Source of the DNA: Actinomycetota bacterium
Lineage (GTDB): Bacteria > Actinomycetota > Coriobacteriia > Anaerosomatales > Anaerosomataceae
Length of the DNA: 64,000 bases
Assembly (NCBI GenBank): GCA_004348925.1
Contig: RCMX01000001.1
Location: forward strand, 103,643 to 167,642
Reading direction: 5' to 3'
Position 1 is the first letter of the stretch, and each line of letters opens with the position of its first letter. The translations under genes were made by a program, and so were the position numbers. Of this stretch, positions 21,204 to 28,735 are shown piece by piece. The notes below the pieces were generated by a model. It had not been told where the DNA came from and ran no database searches. It saw only the letters and a list, made by a program, of their open reading frames with translations.

Positions 21204-22333
21204 GATGCAACGCCCTCGGCCGCGTAGACACTGCTCAGGAACGGTTCGATGAACCGCGCCTGTTCCACCGGCTCGAGCAGGAATGCATCATGCCCGTACG
21301 GGCTCTCTATCTCGGCGAACGAGACTTCGGCACCCACCGCCTTGAGCGCGTCTACGAGCTCGCGCGACTGATACGTGGGGAAGAGCCAGTCACTCGAGAA
21401 TGAGAGCACCAGGAACCGCGCGTCGATTCCGTCGACTGCGCCGGCCAGGCTCGGGAAGCCCGTGCTCAGATCGAAGTAGTCCATCGCTTTGGTCATGTAG
21501 AGGTACGTGTTCGCATCGAAGCGCTCGACGAACTTGCGCCCCTGATACGCCAGGTAGCTCTCGACCTCGAACTCCGTCACGAACTCGAACGCGTGCTCTT
21601 CGCGCTCGCGGAGCCTTCGTCCGAATTTCGCGCGCATCGAATCGTCCGACAGGTACGTGATGTGTCCGATCATCCGGGCGATCGCGAGCCCGTGACGGGG
21701 CTGTCCTTCGTCGTAGTAGTCACCGCCGCGGAACGAGGGGTCGCCGAGAATCGCGGTCCGTCCCACCTCGTTGAATGCGATAGCCTGTGCTCCGAGACGC
21801 CATGTGGTCGCGATCGCGAGCACGCTTGCGCATCGCCCGGGATACCGCCGCGCGAATGCGAGTGCCTGCATGCCTCCCATCGAGCCGCCGACCACTGCAA
21901 GCAGCCGGTCTATTCCCAGCGAATCAAGAAGGGCCGCATGGACATCGGCCATATCCTCGATCGTCACGAGCGGGAACCGCAGTCCGTACGGTCTGCCGGT
22001 CGCAGGATCCTCGGAGCCGGGGCCGGTCGTGCCGGAGCAGCCGCCGAGCACGTTTGCACACACCACGAAATACCTGTCGGTGTCGACCGCTCGACCCGGG
22101 CCGACCAGGTCGCTCCACCAGCCATCCCTCGGCTGGCCGGTCGCGTCGGGCCCGTCGGCGACATGCGAGTCGCCGGAAAGCGCGTGGCATACCAGAATCG
22201 CATTGGCCTTCTCGGCATCGAGCGCACCGAACGTCTCGTACGCGACCTCGATGGTCGTGAGTGTCTGACCTGATGTGAGGGTGTGGCCCCCGGGGAGCAG
22301 CAAACTCCCCGGGGTCGCCACTGTCTGCTTCAT
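21200..22333 (-). CDS. metX: Homoserine O-acetyltransferase
   Basis: MetX activates homoserine by acyl transfer at the entry to methionine synthesis. The 377-residue alpha/beta hydrolase has the nucleophile elbow GGSMGGMQALAFA, the family GCSGTTGPGSEDP and oxyanion NAILVCHALSGDSH, and the catalytic Asp and His in LVLSFSSDWLFPT and ESPYGHDAFLLE. Acetyl versus succinyl specificity cannot be settled by eye, but the MetY partner favours O-acetylhomoserine. It lies 2 bases after metY and overlaps metW by four bases. Confidence 0.95.
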   Translation of the reverse strand: MKQTVATPGSLLLPGGHTLTSGQTLTTIEVAYETFGALDAEKANAILVCHALSGDSHVADGPDATGQPRDGWWSDLVGPGRAVDTDRYFVVCANVLGGCSGTTGPGSEDPATGRPYGLRFPLVTIEDMADVHAALLDSLGIDRLLAVVGGSMGGMQALAFARRYPGRCASVLAIATTWRLGAQAIAFNEVGRTAILGDPSFRGGDYYDEGQPRHGLAIARMIGHITYLSDDSMRAKFGRRLREREEHAFEFVTEFEVESYLAYQGRKFVERFDANTYLYMTKAMDYFDLSTGFPSLAGAVDGIDARFLVLSFSSDWLFPTYQSRELVDALKAVGAEVSFAEIESPYGHDAFLLEPVEQARFIEPFLSSVYAAEGVAS

Positions 22334-22335
22334 AG

Positions 22336-23637
22336 CTACGCCTGTCCGAGCGCCTGCTCAAGGTCCTCGATGATATCCTCGATCGCCTCGATGCCGACAG
22401 AGAGTCGTACGAAGTCCGGACCGATGCCCGCGCGGTCCAGCTCCTCGTCGTTGAGCTGCGAGTGCGTTGTCGACGCCGGGTGGATGATGAGGGACTTCGC
22501 GTCACCCACGTTAGCCAGATGCGAGAAGAGCTTGACGTTCTCGATCAGGGTGCGACCCGCGTCCTGCCCGCCCTTCACTCCGAAGACCACGACACCGCCG
22601 TACAACCCGTGGGACAGGAAGGTGTCGGCGTTCGCTTTCGTAGGATGATCATCCAGACCCGGATACGTGACCCAGGCGACCTTCGGATGAGCCTGAAGGT
22701 ACTTCGCAACGGCCAGGGCGTTCGTGCTGTGACGCTCGACTCGCAGAGACAGCGTCTCTATGCCGAGGAGGATCTGCTGGGCGTTGAACGGCGAGATCGA
22801 AGCGCCAAGATCCCGGAGCAGCTGGACCCGCAGCCGAATGGCGAAGGCGACATTGCCCAGGCCCGGGAAGTCACCGAACACCTCCCAGAACTTGAGCCCG
22901 TGGTACGACGCGTCGGGATCGGTGAACTGGGGGAAGCGGCCTCCGCTCCAGTCGAAGTTGCCGCCGTCGATGATCGCGCCGCCAAGGGACGTTCCGTGGC
23001 CTCCGATCCACTTCGTCAGCGATTCGACCACGATCGCTGCGCCATGCTGGATCGGTCGGCACAGAAACGGCGTCGCGAACGTGTTATCCACCACGAGCGG
23101 CACGCCGAGCGACCGACCGGCGTCAGAGAGCGCCTGGATGTTCGGGACGTCCAGACGCGGATTTCCGATGGTCTCTACGAACCATGCTTTCGTCGTGTCA
23201 TCAGTGGCTGCCACGAACCCCTGTACGTCCGTCGGCTCGACGAACCGCACCGAGATGCCCAGGCGCTTGAAGGTGTGCAGGAAGATGTTCCACGTACCGC
23301 CGTAGAGCGAGGTCGAAGCGATGATCGAGTCTCCAGAACCCGCGAGGTTGAGGAGCGCGAGGTTCTCGGCAGCATGACCGGATGCCACCGCGACTGCGGC
23401 CGTGCCGCCATGGAGTGCCGCCAGGCGCTGCTCGAGCACATCGGTGGTGGGGTTCATGATGCGCGAGTAGATGTTCCCGAATGCGCGCAGACCGAAGAGA
23501 TCCGCGGCGTGGTCGGTGTCCTTGAAGTTGTACGCGACCGTCTGGTAGATCGGGACAGCGCGCGAGCCCGTGGTGGGATCCGGGGATGCGCCGCCGTGTA
23601 CGGCGACGGTGTCGAAACGGGGTGCCGATGCGCTCAT
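22336..23637 (-). CDS. metY: O-acetylhomoserine sulfhydrylase
   Basis: MetY makes homocysteine directly from O-acetylhomoserine and sulfide. The 433-residue length is typical of the OAHS subfamily and longer than cystathionine gamma-synthase. Motifs: AVPIYQTVAYNFKD, ASGHAAENLALLNLAGSGD, VVDNTFATPFLCRP, the PLP lysine in VESLTKWIGGHGTSLGG, and SLRVERHSTNALAVA. It is the first structural gene after the candidate methionine leader peptide (23686-23793), with 48 bases between. Control by methionine supply is inferred from that leader. Confidence 0.95.
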   Translation of the reverse strand: MSASAPRFDTVAVHGGASPDPTTGSRAVPIYQTVAYNFKDTDHAADLFGLRAFGNIYSRIMNPTTDVLEQRLAALHGGTAAVAVASGHAAENLALLNLAGSGDSIIASTSLYGGTWNIFLHTFKRLGISVRFVEPTDVQGFVAATDDTTKAWFVETIGNPRLDVPNIQALSDAGRSLGVPLVVDNTFATPFLCRPIQHGAAIVVESLTKWIGGHGTSLGGAIIDGGNFDWSGGRFPQFTDPDASYHGLKFWEVFGDFPGLGNVAFAIRLRVQLLRDLGASISPFNAQQILLGIETLSLRVERHSTNALAVAKYLQAHPKVAWVTYPGLDDHPTKANADTFLSHGLYGGVVVFGVKGGQDAGRTLIENVKLFSHLANVGDAKSLIIHPASTTHSQLNDEELDRAGIGPDFVRLSVGIEAIEDIIEDLEQALGQA

Positions 23638-23674
23638 GGTAGGTTCCCTTCGTGTTCGTGTGTGATGGATGATA

Positions 23675-23747
23675 CCCGCGACGACCTAACGGTGCGCGGG
23701 AAGCGGAAGCCGCCCGGAGTCAGCGCATGCGCGCAAAGACCCGGGCC
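23675..23747 (-). promoter_or_regulatory. Hairpins of a candidate methionine attenuator in the metY leader
   Basis: Two hairpins follow the Met codon run on the minus strand. Hairpin 1 pairs GGCCCGGGTC (23738-23747) with GACTCCGGGC (23712-23721), with one bulged T and a 16-base loop. It begins 5 bases past the last Met codon, within the footprint of a ribosome stalled there. Hairpin 2 pairs CCCGCG (23695-23700) with CGCGGG (23675-23680) and holds the leader stop codon in its loop. The 3' arm of hairpin 1 continues as GGGCGG and can instead pair with CCGC/CCC, which would break hairpin 2. No T run follows hairpin 2, so the output could be Rho- or translation-based. Confidence 0.55.
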
Positions 23748-23793
23748 GGGTCATCATCATGTCCATCATCATCACAAACACGTACGGTACCAT
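23686..23793 (-). CDS. Candidate methionine leader peptide upstream of metY
   Basis: This is a 35-codon frame whose residues 8-14 are Met-Met-Met-Asp-Met-Met-Met, giving seven Met codons with the start. GAGGAGGTGA, almost fully complementary to the 16S rRNA 3' end, ends 11 bases before the ATG; this spacing is a little long. The stop lies 48 bases before metY. The remaining residues (TRPGSLRACADSGRLPLPAHR) show nothing functional, so translation rather than the product is the likely point. Position, codon content and downstream hairpins together fit transcription or translation attenuation by charged tRNA(Met). A chance CAT-repeat is the alternative. Confidence 0.6.
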   Translation of the reverse strand: MVPYVFVMMMDMMMTRPGSLRACADSGRLPLPAHR

Positions 23794-23899
23794 GGTGCTT
23801 CGGTTCACCTCCTCGGGGCATCCGGAATGGTTCGAACGAAGGTACAGCGCGCGGCGTGCGTCGTCCAGCCACGAAAGCGCACCAACCTGCGCGATTTCT

Positions 23900-25159
23900 C
23901 TATCGATTCGGCGAAATCGGCTCGTCCGAGACAATGAGCGTCGCGACCTCGACATCCGGCAGCGGATGCGACCCGGCCGCACGGTCGATAGCCCCCGCCT
24001 CGCGAAGCGCGAGCAGTGCCACGATCGCCACCGTGATGCCACCGGCGATGAGTGTGAGCTGCACCCCGAAGACGGCTGCGAGCCAGGGAGCGAACGCGAG
24101 CGGCAGCAGCTCTCCCGCTTGCCTGTGGACCTGTGCGGTCCCGGTGATGCGACCGACCATGCCCGCCGGGGAATCGCGGTGCAGGAGCGTTCTGAGCAAC
24201 GGCTCAAGCACGCCGATGACGATGCCCCACATCACCGCCCCGACGGCCACCACACGGATGCTCGATGTCCCCACATACGCGATGCTGCCGAGCCCTGTGA
24301 GAACCACGGCGATGCACAGCCCGCGTGCCGAGACGACCTTCTTCGGCAGCCGCTGGAGCAGGAGCGCTCCAGCCAGGATGCCCGCCCCGAAGAGCGAATT
24401 CATGTAGCCGATCGCCTCGACGCCCGTCTTGAGGACGTCTCGGAAGAACAGCGGCTCGAGCGCACTGAAGGCGCCGAACCCGAGCCAGACGACCGTACCG
24501 GCGAGCACGTAGAAGCGCAGCGATCGCGCACGGTATGCGGTCGCTATGCCGTCGCGGAACTCCCGGAGCGGAGTGCCGTGCTCGTGCTCTCGCCGGGGAT
24601 GCACGAGAATGGTGCGCGCCACCAGGACCGCTGCCACGAGCGACGTGGCGGCGTCGATGTAGAAGACCCAGTCGACGTTGGCGTAGTGGACGATCAGAGA
24701 GCCCAGGGCTGGCCCGGTGATGAACGCCGCAGAGCCTGCCGACTCAAGCCACGAGTTCATCTTCCGCAGCTCGTTCTCGTCGTCGCCCACGAGGAACGGC
24801 GCGAACGACGCGCCCGATGTCATCACCGGTGCGCCGACGAGACCCCAGAACGCGACCAGCGCAGTGAGGGAGCCGATATCGCGCGCGAAGGCGACGGCGA
24901 GCGTTGCGGGCACGAAGAGCACTTCGGCGCCGATGAGCACCCGTCGTGGACCGTACCGGTCCACGAGCACGCCGCCGATGACGCTTCCAAGAATGGACAC
25001 GACGCTGAGCACGAACATCAGGCCGGCGATCTGCGATGAGGTCGCGTTGAAGTCGAAGGCCGCCTTGCCCCAGACGCCGACGAAGAAGGCCGCTTCGCTT
25101 CCTGCACGAGACAGGTACCGGGCGGCGATCACGCGCACCACGTCACGCTTGCGTGCCAT
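23900..25159 (-). CDS. MFS transporter (drug/metabolite exporter type)
   Basis: The 419-residue membrane protein has about 12 hydrophobic helices. The MFS motif A region GGVLVDRYGPRRVL lies between helices 2 and 3, and a related RLPKKVVSARG loop follows helix 8. The overall pattern is that of the MFS_3 group (enterobactin exporter/macrolide efflux-like). The substrate is unknown. GGAGG lies 5 bases before ATG 25159; the longer open frame to 25372 has no start signal. It stands alone between the pncB promoter region and the metY leader. Its C-terminal ~25 residues are hydrophilic. Confidence 0.85.
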   Translation of the reverse strand: MARKRDVVRVIAARYLSRAGSEAAFFVGVWGKAAFDFNATSSQIAGLMFVLSVVSILGSVIGGVLVDRYGPRRVLIGAEVLFVPATLAVAFARDIGSLTALVAFWGLVGAPVMTSGASFAPFLVGDDENELRKMNSWLESAGSAAFITGPALGSLIVHYANVDWVFYIDAATSLVAAVLVARTILVHPRREHEHGTPLREFRDGIATAYRARSLRFYVLAGTVVWLGFGAFSALEPLFFRDVLKTGVEAIGYMNSLFGAGILAGALLLQRLPKKVVSARGLCIAVVLTGLGSIAYVGTSSIRVVAVGAVMWGIVIGVLEPLLRTLLHRDSPAGMVGRITGTAQVHRQAGELLPLAFAPWLAAVFGVQLTLIAGGITVAIVALLALREAGAIDRAAGSHPLPDVEVATLIVSDEPISPNR

Positions 25160-25303
25160 GCATCCTCCACATCGACATCGGCACCCCATGCAAGCGGAAC
25201 GTCGCAGTATACGCAAGACCCTGCGGCGGAGTCGCTCGATCGCGGGTGTCGACCATGCAGCGTCGGTCCGATGTCCGACATGCGGTCTAGTCGGGGGTCT
25301 TTC

Positions 25304-25309
25304 GTATGA
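25304..25309 (+). promoter_or_regulatory. -10 element TATGAT upstream of pncB
   Basis: TATGAT lies about 60 bases before the pncB ATG in the divergent gap with the MFS gene. It is the best -10 match in that gap. I see no convincing -35. Confidence 0.4.
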
Positions 25310-25370
25310 TGTGCGCGCAGCGCCGGTTCGGGGTACCGTGGAAACAGGCGCCGAGAGGGAGCGAGCGATC

Positions 25371-26852
25371 ATGACATCCGAGGCTCGAGCATGCGTACCG
25401 GTGATGCTGACCGACCTCTACCAGATCACGATGGCGTACGCGTACTGGCGAGCCGGCATCGCGGAGACGGAGGCGTGCTTTCACGTCTCGTTCCGCCGCA
25501 CCCCGTTCGGCGGCGGCTACGCCGTCGCCTGCGGACTTGAGCAGGTGGTGGATTACCTCGCGGGGATTCGCTTCTCGGAGGAGGACGTTGCATATCTCGG
25601 CACACTGACCGGCAACGACGGCAAGCCGCTCTTCGCCGCAGAGTTCCTACAGTGGTTGCTCGGCTTTCGATTCACGTGCGATGTGGACGCCGTGCTCGAG
25701 GGCACGGTCGTCTTTCCGAGAGAACCTCTCGTGCGCGTGATCGGCCCCATCGTCCAGTGCCAGATCGTCGAGACGGCGCTGCTCAACATCGTGAACTTTC
25801 AGACGTTGGTCGCGACCAAGGCGGCACGGGTCTGCTCGGCAGCGCAGGGCGATCCGGTGCTTGAGTTCGGGCTTCGTCGTGCGCAGGGACCGGACGGTGG
25901 CCTCTCGGCAAGTCGCGCCGCATACATCGGCGGCTGCTCGGGCACGAGCAACGTGCTCGCCGGACAGCGCTTCGGCATTCCGGTCGGCGGGACCCATGCG
26001 CATAGCTGGGTCATGGCGTTTGATACCGAACTCGAGGCGTTCCTTGCGTATGCGGAAGCGATGCCGAACAACGCCACGTTCCTCGTGGACACCTACGACA
26101 CGCTCGACGGCGTGCGACATGCCATCGCGGCGGGCCGTCGTCTCGCCGAGCGCGGATACTCGATGATCGGCATTCGAATCGACTCGGGGGACCTCGCATG
26201 GCTCTCGCGCAGGGCGCGGGAGATCCTCGACGAGGCGGGGTTCGCTCACGTGAAGATCTACGCGAGCAACGAGCTCGACGAGTATCTCATCGAGAGCCTG
26301 AAAGACCAGCGCGCTGCGATCGACGTGTGGGGCGTGGGCACGCGACTCGTCACCGCTGAGGGGCAGGCGTCGCTCGGTGGTGTCTACAAGCTGTCGGCGG
26401 TTCGTAAGCCCGGCGGCGCCTGGGAACCGCGCATCAAGGTGTCCGAGCAGACAGCCAAGGTCACGATGCCCGGCGTGCTTCAGGTGCGAAGGTATACGCG
26501 CGACGGTCGGTTCGATGGTGACATGATCGTCAACGAAGCGGCGCCGCCAGGTGAAAGCTCCACGATGGTTGATCCCGAGGACGCGACACGGCGCAAAGCA
26601 TTCGGAGGCGGGCTCTTCGAGAACCTGCTGACGCCGGTATTGCGTGACGGCATTCCGGCGACGGCGTTGCCACCGATCGGGGCTTCTCGAGACCGCGCCG
26701 CCGCCCAGCTGGCAATGCTGGACCCGAGCGTGAAGCGGTTCCTGAATCCGCATGAGTATCCTGTTGGCGTGGAGCTTGGTCTGCACGAGCTTCGTACACG
26801 TCTTATCCTGAAGGCGCGAGGGCTTGAGAGCATGGAGGGCGGTGTGCTGTGA
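25371..26852 (+). CDS. pncB: Nicotinate phosphoribosyltransferase
   Basis: PncB makes nicotinate mononucleotide from nicotinate and PRPP in NAD salvage. The 493-residue protein has the family N-terminus LTDLYQITMAYAYW, HVSFRRTPFGGGYAVACGLEQ, VVFPREPLVRVIGP and NFQTLVATKAARV. The GGTHAHSWVMAFDTELEAF stretch contains the histidine that is autophosphorylated, and IRIDSGDLAWLSRRAREILDEAG binds the substrate. GAGAGGGAG lies upstream of ATG 25371. Its stop overlaps the GTG of pncA, so nicotinamidase and this enzyme are coupled. Confidence 0.95.
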   Translation: MTSEARACVPVMLTDLYQITMAYAYWRAGIAETEACFHVSFRRTPFGGGYAVACGLEQVVDYLAGIRFSEEDVAYLGTLTGNDGKPLFAAEFLQWLLGFRFTCDVDAVLEGTVVFPREPLVRVIGPIVQCQIVETALLNIVNFQTLVATKAARVCSAAQGDPVLEFGLRRAQGPDGGLSASRAAYIGGCSGTSNVLAGQRFGIPVGGTHAHSWVMAFDTELEAFLAYAEAMPNNATFLVDTYDTLDGVRHAIAAGRRLAERGYSMIGIRIDSGDLAWLSRRAREILDEAGFAHVKIYASNELDEYLIESLKDQRAAIDVWGVGTRLVTAEGQASLGGVYKLSAVRKPGGAWEPRIKVSEQTAKVTMPGVLQVRRYTRDGRFDGDMIVNEAAPPGESSTMVDPEDATRRKAFGGGLFENLLTPVLRDGIPATALPPIGASRDRAAAQLAMLDPSVKRFLNPHEYPVGVELGLHELRTRLILKARGLESMEGGVL

Positions 26853-27460
26853 GAGCGTTGATCCTGGTGGACATCCAGAACGACTTCATGCCGTTTGGCG
26901 CTCTACCTGTTGCCGACGGCGACGCGATCGTGCCGGTCGCGAACGCGTTGATGCCGCGCTTCAGCCTGGTCGTCGCGACCCAGGACTGGCATCCGGCAGG
27001 GCATGGCTCCTTCGCTTCCCGCCACCCAGGTGCATCGCCGGGGGATGTCGTGCAGCTCGGGGGAGTCGAGCAGGTCCTGTGGCCGGATCATTGCGTACAG
27101 GGCGCGCCTGGCGCCAGCTTCCATTCCGCACTGGATGTCGCTCGCATCGACCGGGTCATCCGCAAGGGAGCCGATCCCGGTATCGACTCGTACAGCGGCT
27201 TCTTCGACAACGACCATCGGTCGGCCACCGGGCTCGATGCGCTGCTTTCACAGCAGGCGGTCGACGAGGTGGTGATCCTTGGACTCGCCACGGACTACTG
27301 CGTTCGGGCGACCGTGATGGATGCGATCGGCCTCGGCTTCGGCGTGACCGTTGTCACCGACGGATGCCGCGCGGTGGACATAGCGCCAGGAGACGGCGAT
27401 CGGGCCCTTGCGGCGATGCGCTCGGAAGGCGCACGTCTAGTGACAAGTGACGAGATCTAG
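26849..27460 (+). CDS. pncA: Nicotinamidase
   Basis: PncA hydrolyses nicotinamide to nicotinate, the substrate of the preceding gene's product. The 203-residue protein has Asp8 of the catalytic triad in LILVDIQNDF, metal-binding residues in TQDWHPAGHGSF, WPDHCVQGAPGASFH, the catalytic lysine in VIRKGADP and the nucleophile in LATDYCVRATVMDA. The start is GTG 26849, overlapping the pncB stop by four bases. The two genes form a complete nicotinamide-to-NaMN salvage unit. Confidence 0.94.
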   Translation: MRALILVDIQNDFMPFGALPVADGDAIVPVANALMPRFSLVVATQDWHPAGHGSFASRHPGASPGDVVQLGGVEQVLWPDHCVQGAPGASFHSALDVARIDRVIRKGADPGIDSYSGFFDNDHRSATGLDALLSQQAVDEVVILGLATDYCVRATVMDAIGLGFGVTVVTDGCRAVDIAPGDGDRALAAMRSEGARLVTSDEI

Positions 27461-27478
27461 CGATCAGAGGAGCGGCTC

Positions 27479-28060
27479 ATGAAGGTTGTGGCATTCAACG
27501 GAAGTGCTCGCAAGGGCGGCAACACGGCGATCCTTCTGGAGCGCGTGCTCGAGCAGCTGCGATGCGAGGGCATCGAGACTGAGCTCATCCAGATGGCCGG
27601 GAAGAAGGTTCACGGGTGCACCGCGTGCCTGAAGTGTCGCGAGACCAGGGATCATCGCTGCTCGGGCCTGAAGGACTTCGGCAGCGAATGCATCGAAGCG
27701 GCGGACGCGGCGGATGGCATCATCATCGGATCGCCGGTCTACTTTGCAGACGTGACCGCCGAGACCAAAGCGTTCATCGATCGCCTCGGCTACGTGGGTC
27801 GGGCCAATCCGGAGATGCTCCGCCGCAAGGTGGGCGCCGGTGTCATCGCGGTGCGGCGTGCGGGCGCGGTGCATGCGCTCGACACGATCAATCACCTCTT
27901 CTTCATATCCGAGATGATCGTGCCGGGGTCTTCGTACTGGAATCTCGGCATCGGGGGCCCGGCGGGTTCGGTCGTCGACGATGCCGAGGGACTCGGGACG
28001 ATGGACACCCTCGGCCGCAACATGGCGTGGCTGATGAAGCGCGTGTGCGGCGACGCCTAG
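27479..28060 (+). CDS. Iron-sulfur flavoprotein / FMN reductase-like
   Basis: The 193-residue protein has the FMN-phosphate loop FNGSARKGGNT of NADPH-dependent FMN reductase/flavodoxin-fold proteins. A compact Cys cluster, CTACLKC followed by CSGL about 9 residues on, matches the [4Fe-4S] site of iron-sulfur flavoproteins (Isf) from methanogens and anaerobes. GSPVYFADVTAETKAFIDR lines the flavin site. Isf proteins reduce O2/H2O2 or act as electron carriers in anaerobes. AGAGGAGCGG before ATG 27479 supports the start. It follows pncA by 18 bases, so NAD salvage and this flavoprotein may share a transcript. Confidence 0.85.
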   Translation: MKVVAFNGSARKGGNTAILLERVLEQLRCEGIETELIQMAGKKVHGCTACLKCRETRDHRCSGLKDFGSECIEAADAADGIIIGSPVYFADVTAETKAFIDRLGYVGRANPEMLRRKVGAGVIAVRRAGAVHALDTINHLFFISEMIVPGSSYWNLGIGGPAGSVVDDAEGLGTMDTLGRNMAWLMKRVCGDA

Positions 28061-28632
28061 AAGATAGCCCGGAAGTCCTCGAAACTCTCTTGTAGATGGT
28101 CGAGGTTCCAGTCATCCACGGACATGTAGAACCGCGGGTTGAAGACCAGGCCCATGTCCTCCGTGAGCGCGATCACTGCCGGCAGGAGCGCCGGTCGGTC
28201 GAGGCATGCGTCGAGGAGCTCCGGATGTACGAAGTCCTCCTCGGCGGAGGGTGGGGTCCAGAAGATCGAACGGCCGTCGATGCCGACGGCGAGGTCGAAA
28301 CAGAAGTTGCCGGCCGTGGACACGCTGAGCGTGATGTCCGGATCGTCATCCAGCGGCTTGGTCCATGCCGAGCGGTCCTTCGTGAGTCCGGCGACTCTTG
28401 AGAGCGTGGTCTCGTCGATCGCCATCGAGCACGGATAGCCCGGAAGGGAATCCAGGACTTCGCGCAGATTGAGCGCGGCAACCAGCACGCGCTCGCTCAC
28501 CGATTCCCGCAGCATCCCGAGGGCCAGATTGGCCTCGACACGAGAACGAGCGTTCACGACGATTCGGACGAGGTCTTCCTCGGCATCGATGTGTTGTTTC
28601 AGAAGCGGGATGGTGGCAAGTGCACTGACCAT
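28057..28632 (-). CDS. Hypothetical protein
   Basis: This is a 191-residue soluble protein I do not recognise. It has an N-terminal helical part (LATIPLLKQHIDAEEDLVRIVV, EANLALGMLRESV) and a C-terminal part rich in aromatic and acidic residues (AGNFCFDLAVGIDGRSIFWTP, FNPRFYMSVDDWNLDHLQESFEDF). There are no membrane segments, signal or metal motifs. AGGAG lies 8 bases before ATG 28632, so I prefer this start to the longer frame from 28812. It converges on the flavoprotein gene, with a 4-base overlap. Confidence 0.55.
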   Translation of the reverse strand: MVSALATIPLLKQHIDAEEDLVRIVVNARSRVEANLALGMLRESVSERVLVAALNLREVLDSLPGYPCSMAIDETTLSRVAGLTKDRSAWTKPLDDDPDITLSVSTAGNFCFDLAVGIDGRSIFWTPPSAEEDFVHPELLDACLDRPALLPAVIALTEDMGLVFNPRFYMSVDDWNLDHLQESFEDFRAIF

Positions 28633-28735
28633 GGCGAGACTCCTGTGCGTGGCTACACAGGATGCATCGGCGCCGTAGGGCGCGACTTGAGTGAACCGCG
28701 TCACCGTTCCGGTTGCGACGCGACGAACGGTCGCC

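Noticed and set aside
23740..23790. The plus strand of the same stretch reads as a His-rich run, like a histidine leader peptide.
   Set aside because: No start codon with a ribosome site on the plus strand and no his genes downstream; the minus strand has start, stop and met genes.
23820..23840. TTCGAA context suggesting a tRNA T-loop.
   Set aside because: No acceptor or anticodon arms can be drawn; I found no tRNA gene in the window.
23638..23899. SAM riboswitch in front of metY.
   Set aside because: No S-box core or SAM-II/SAM-IV landmarks; the leader-peptide reading explains the sequence better.
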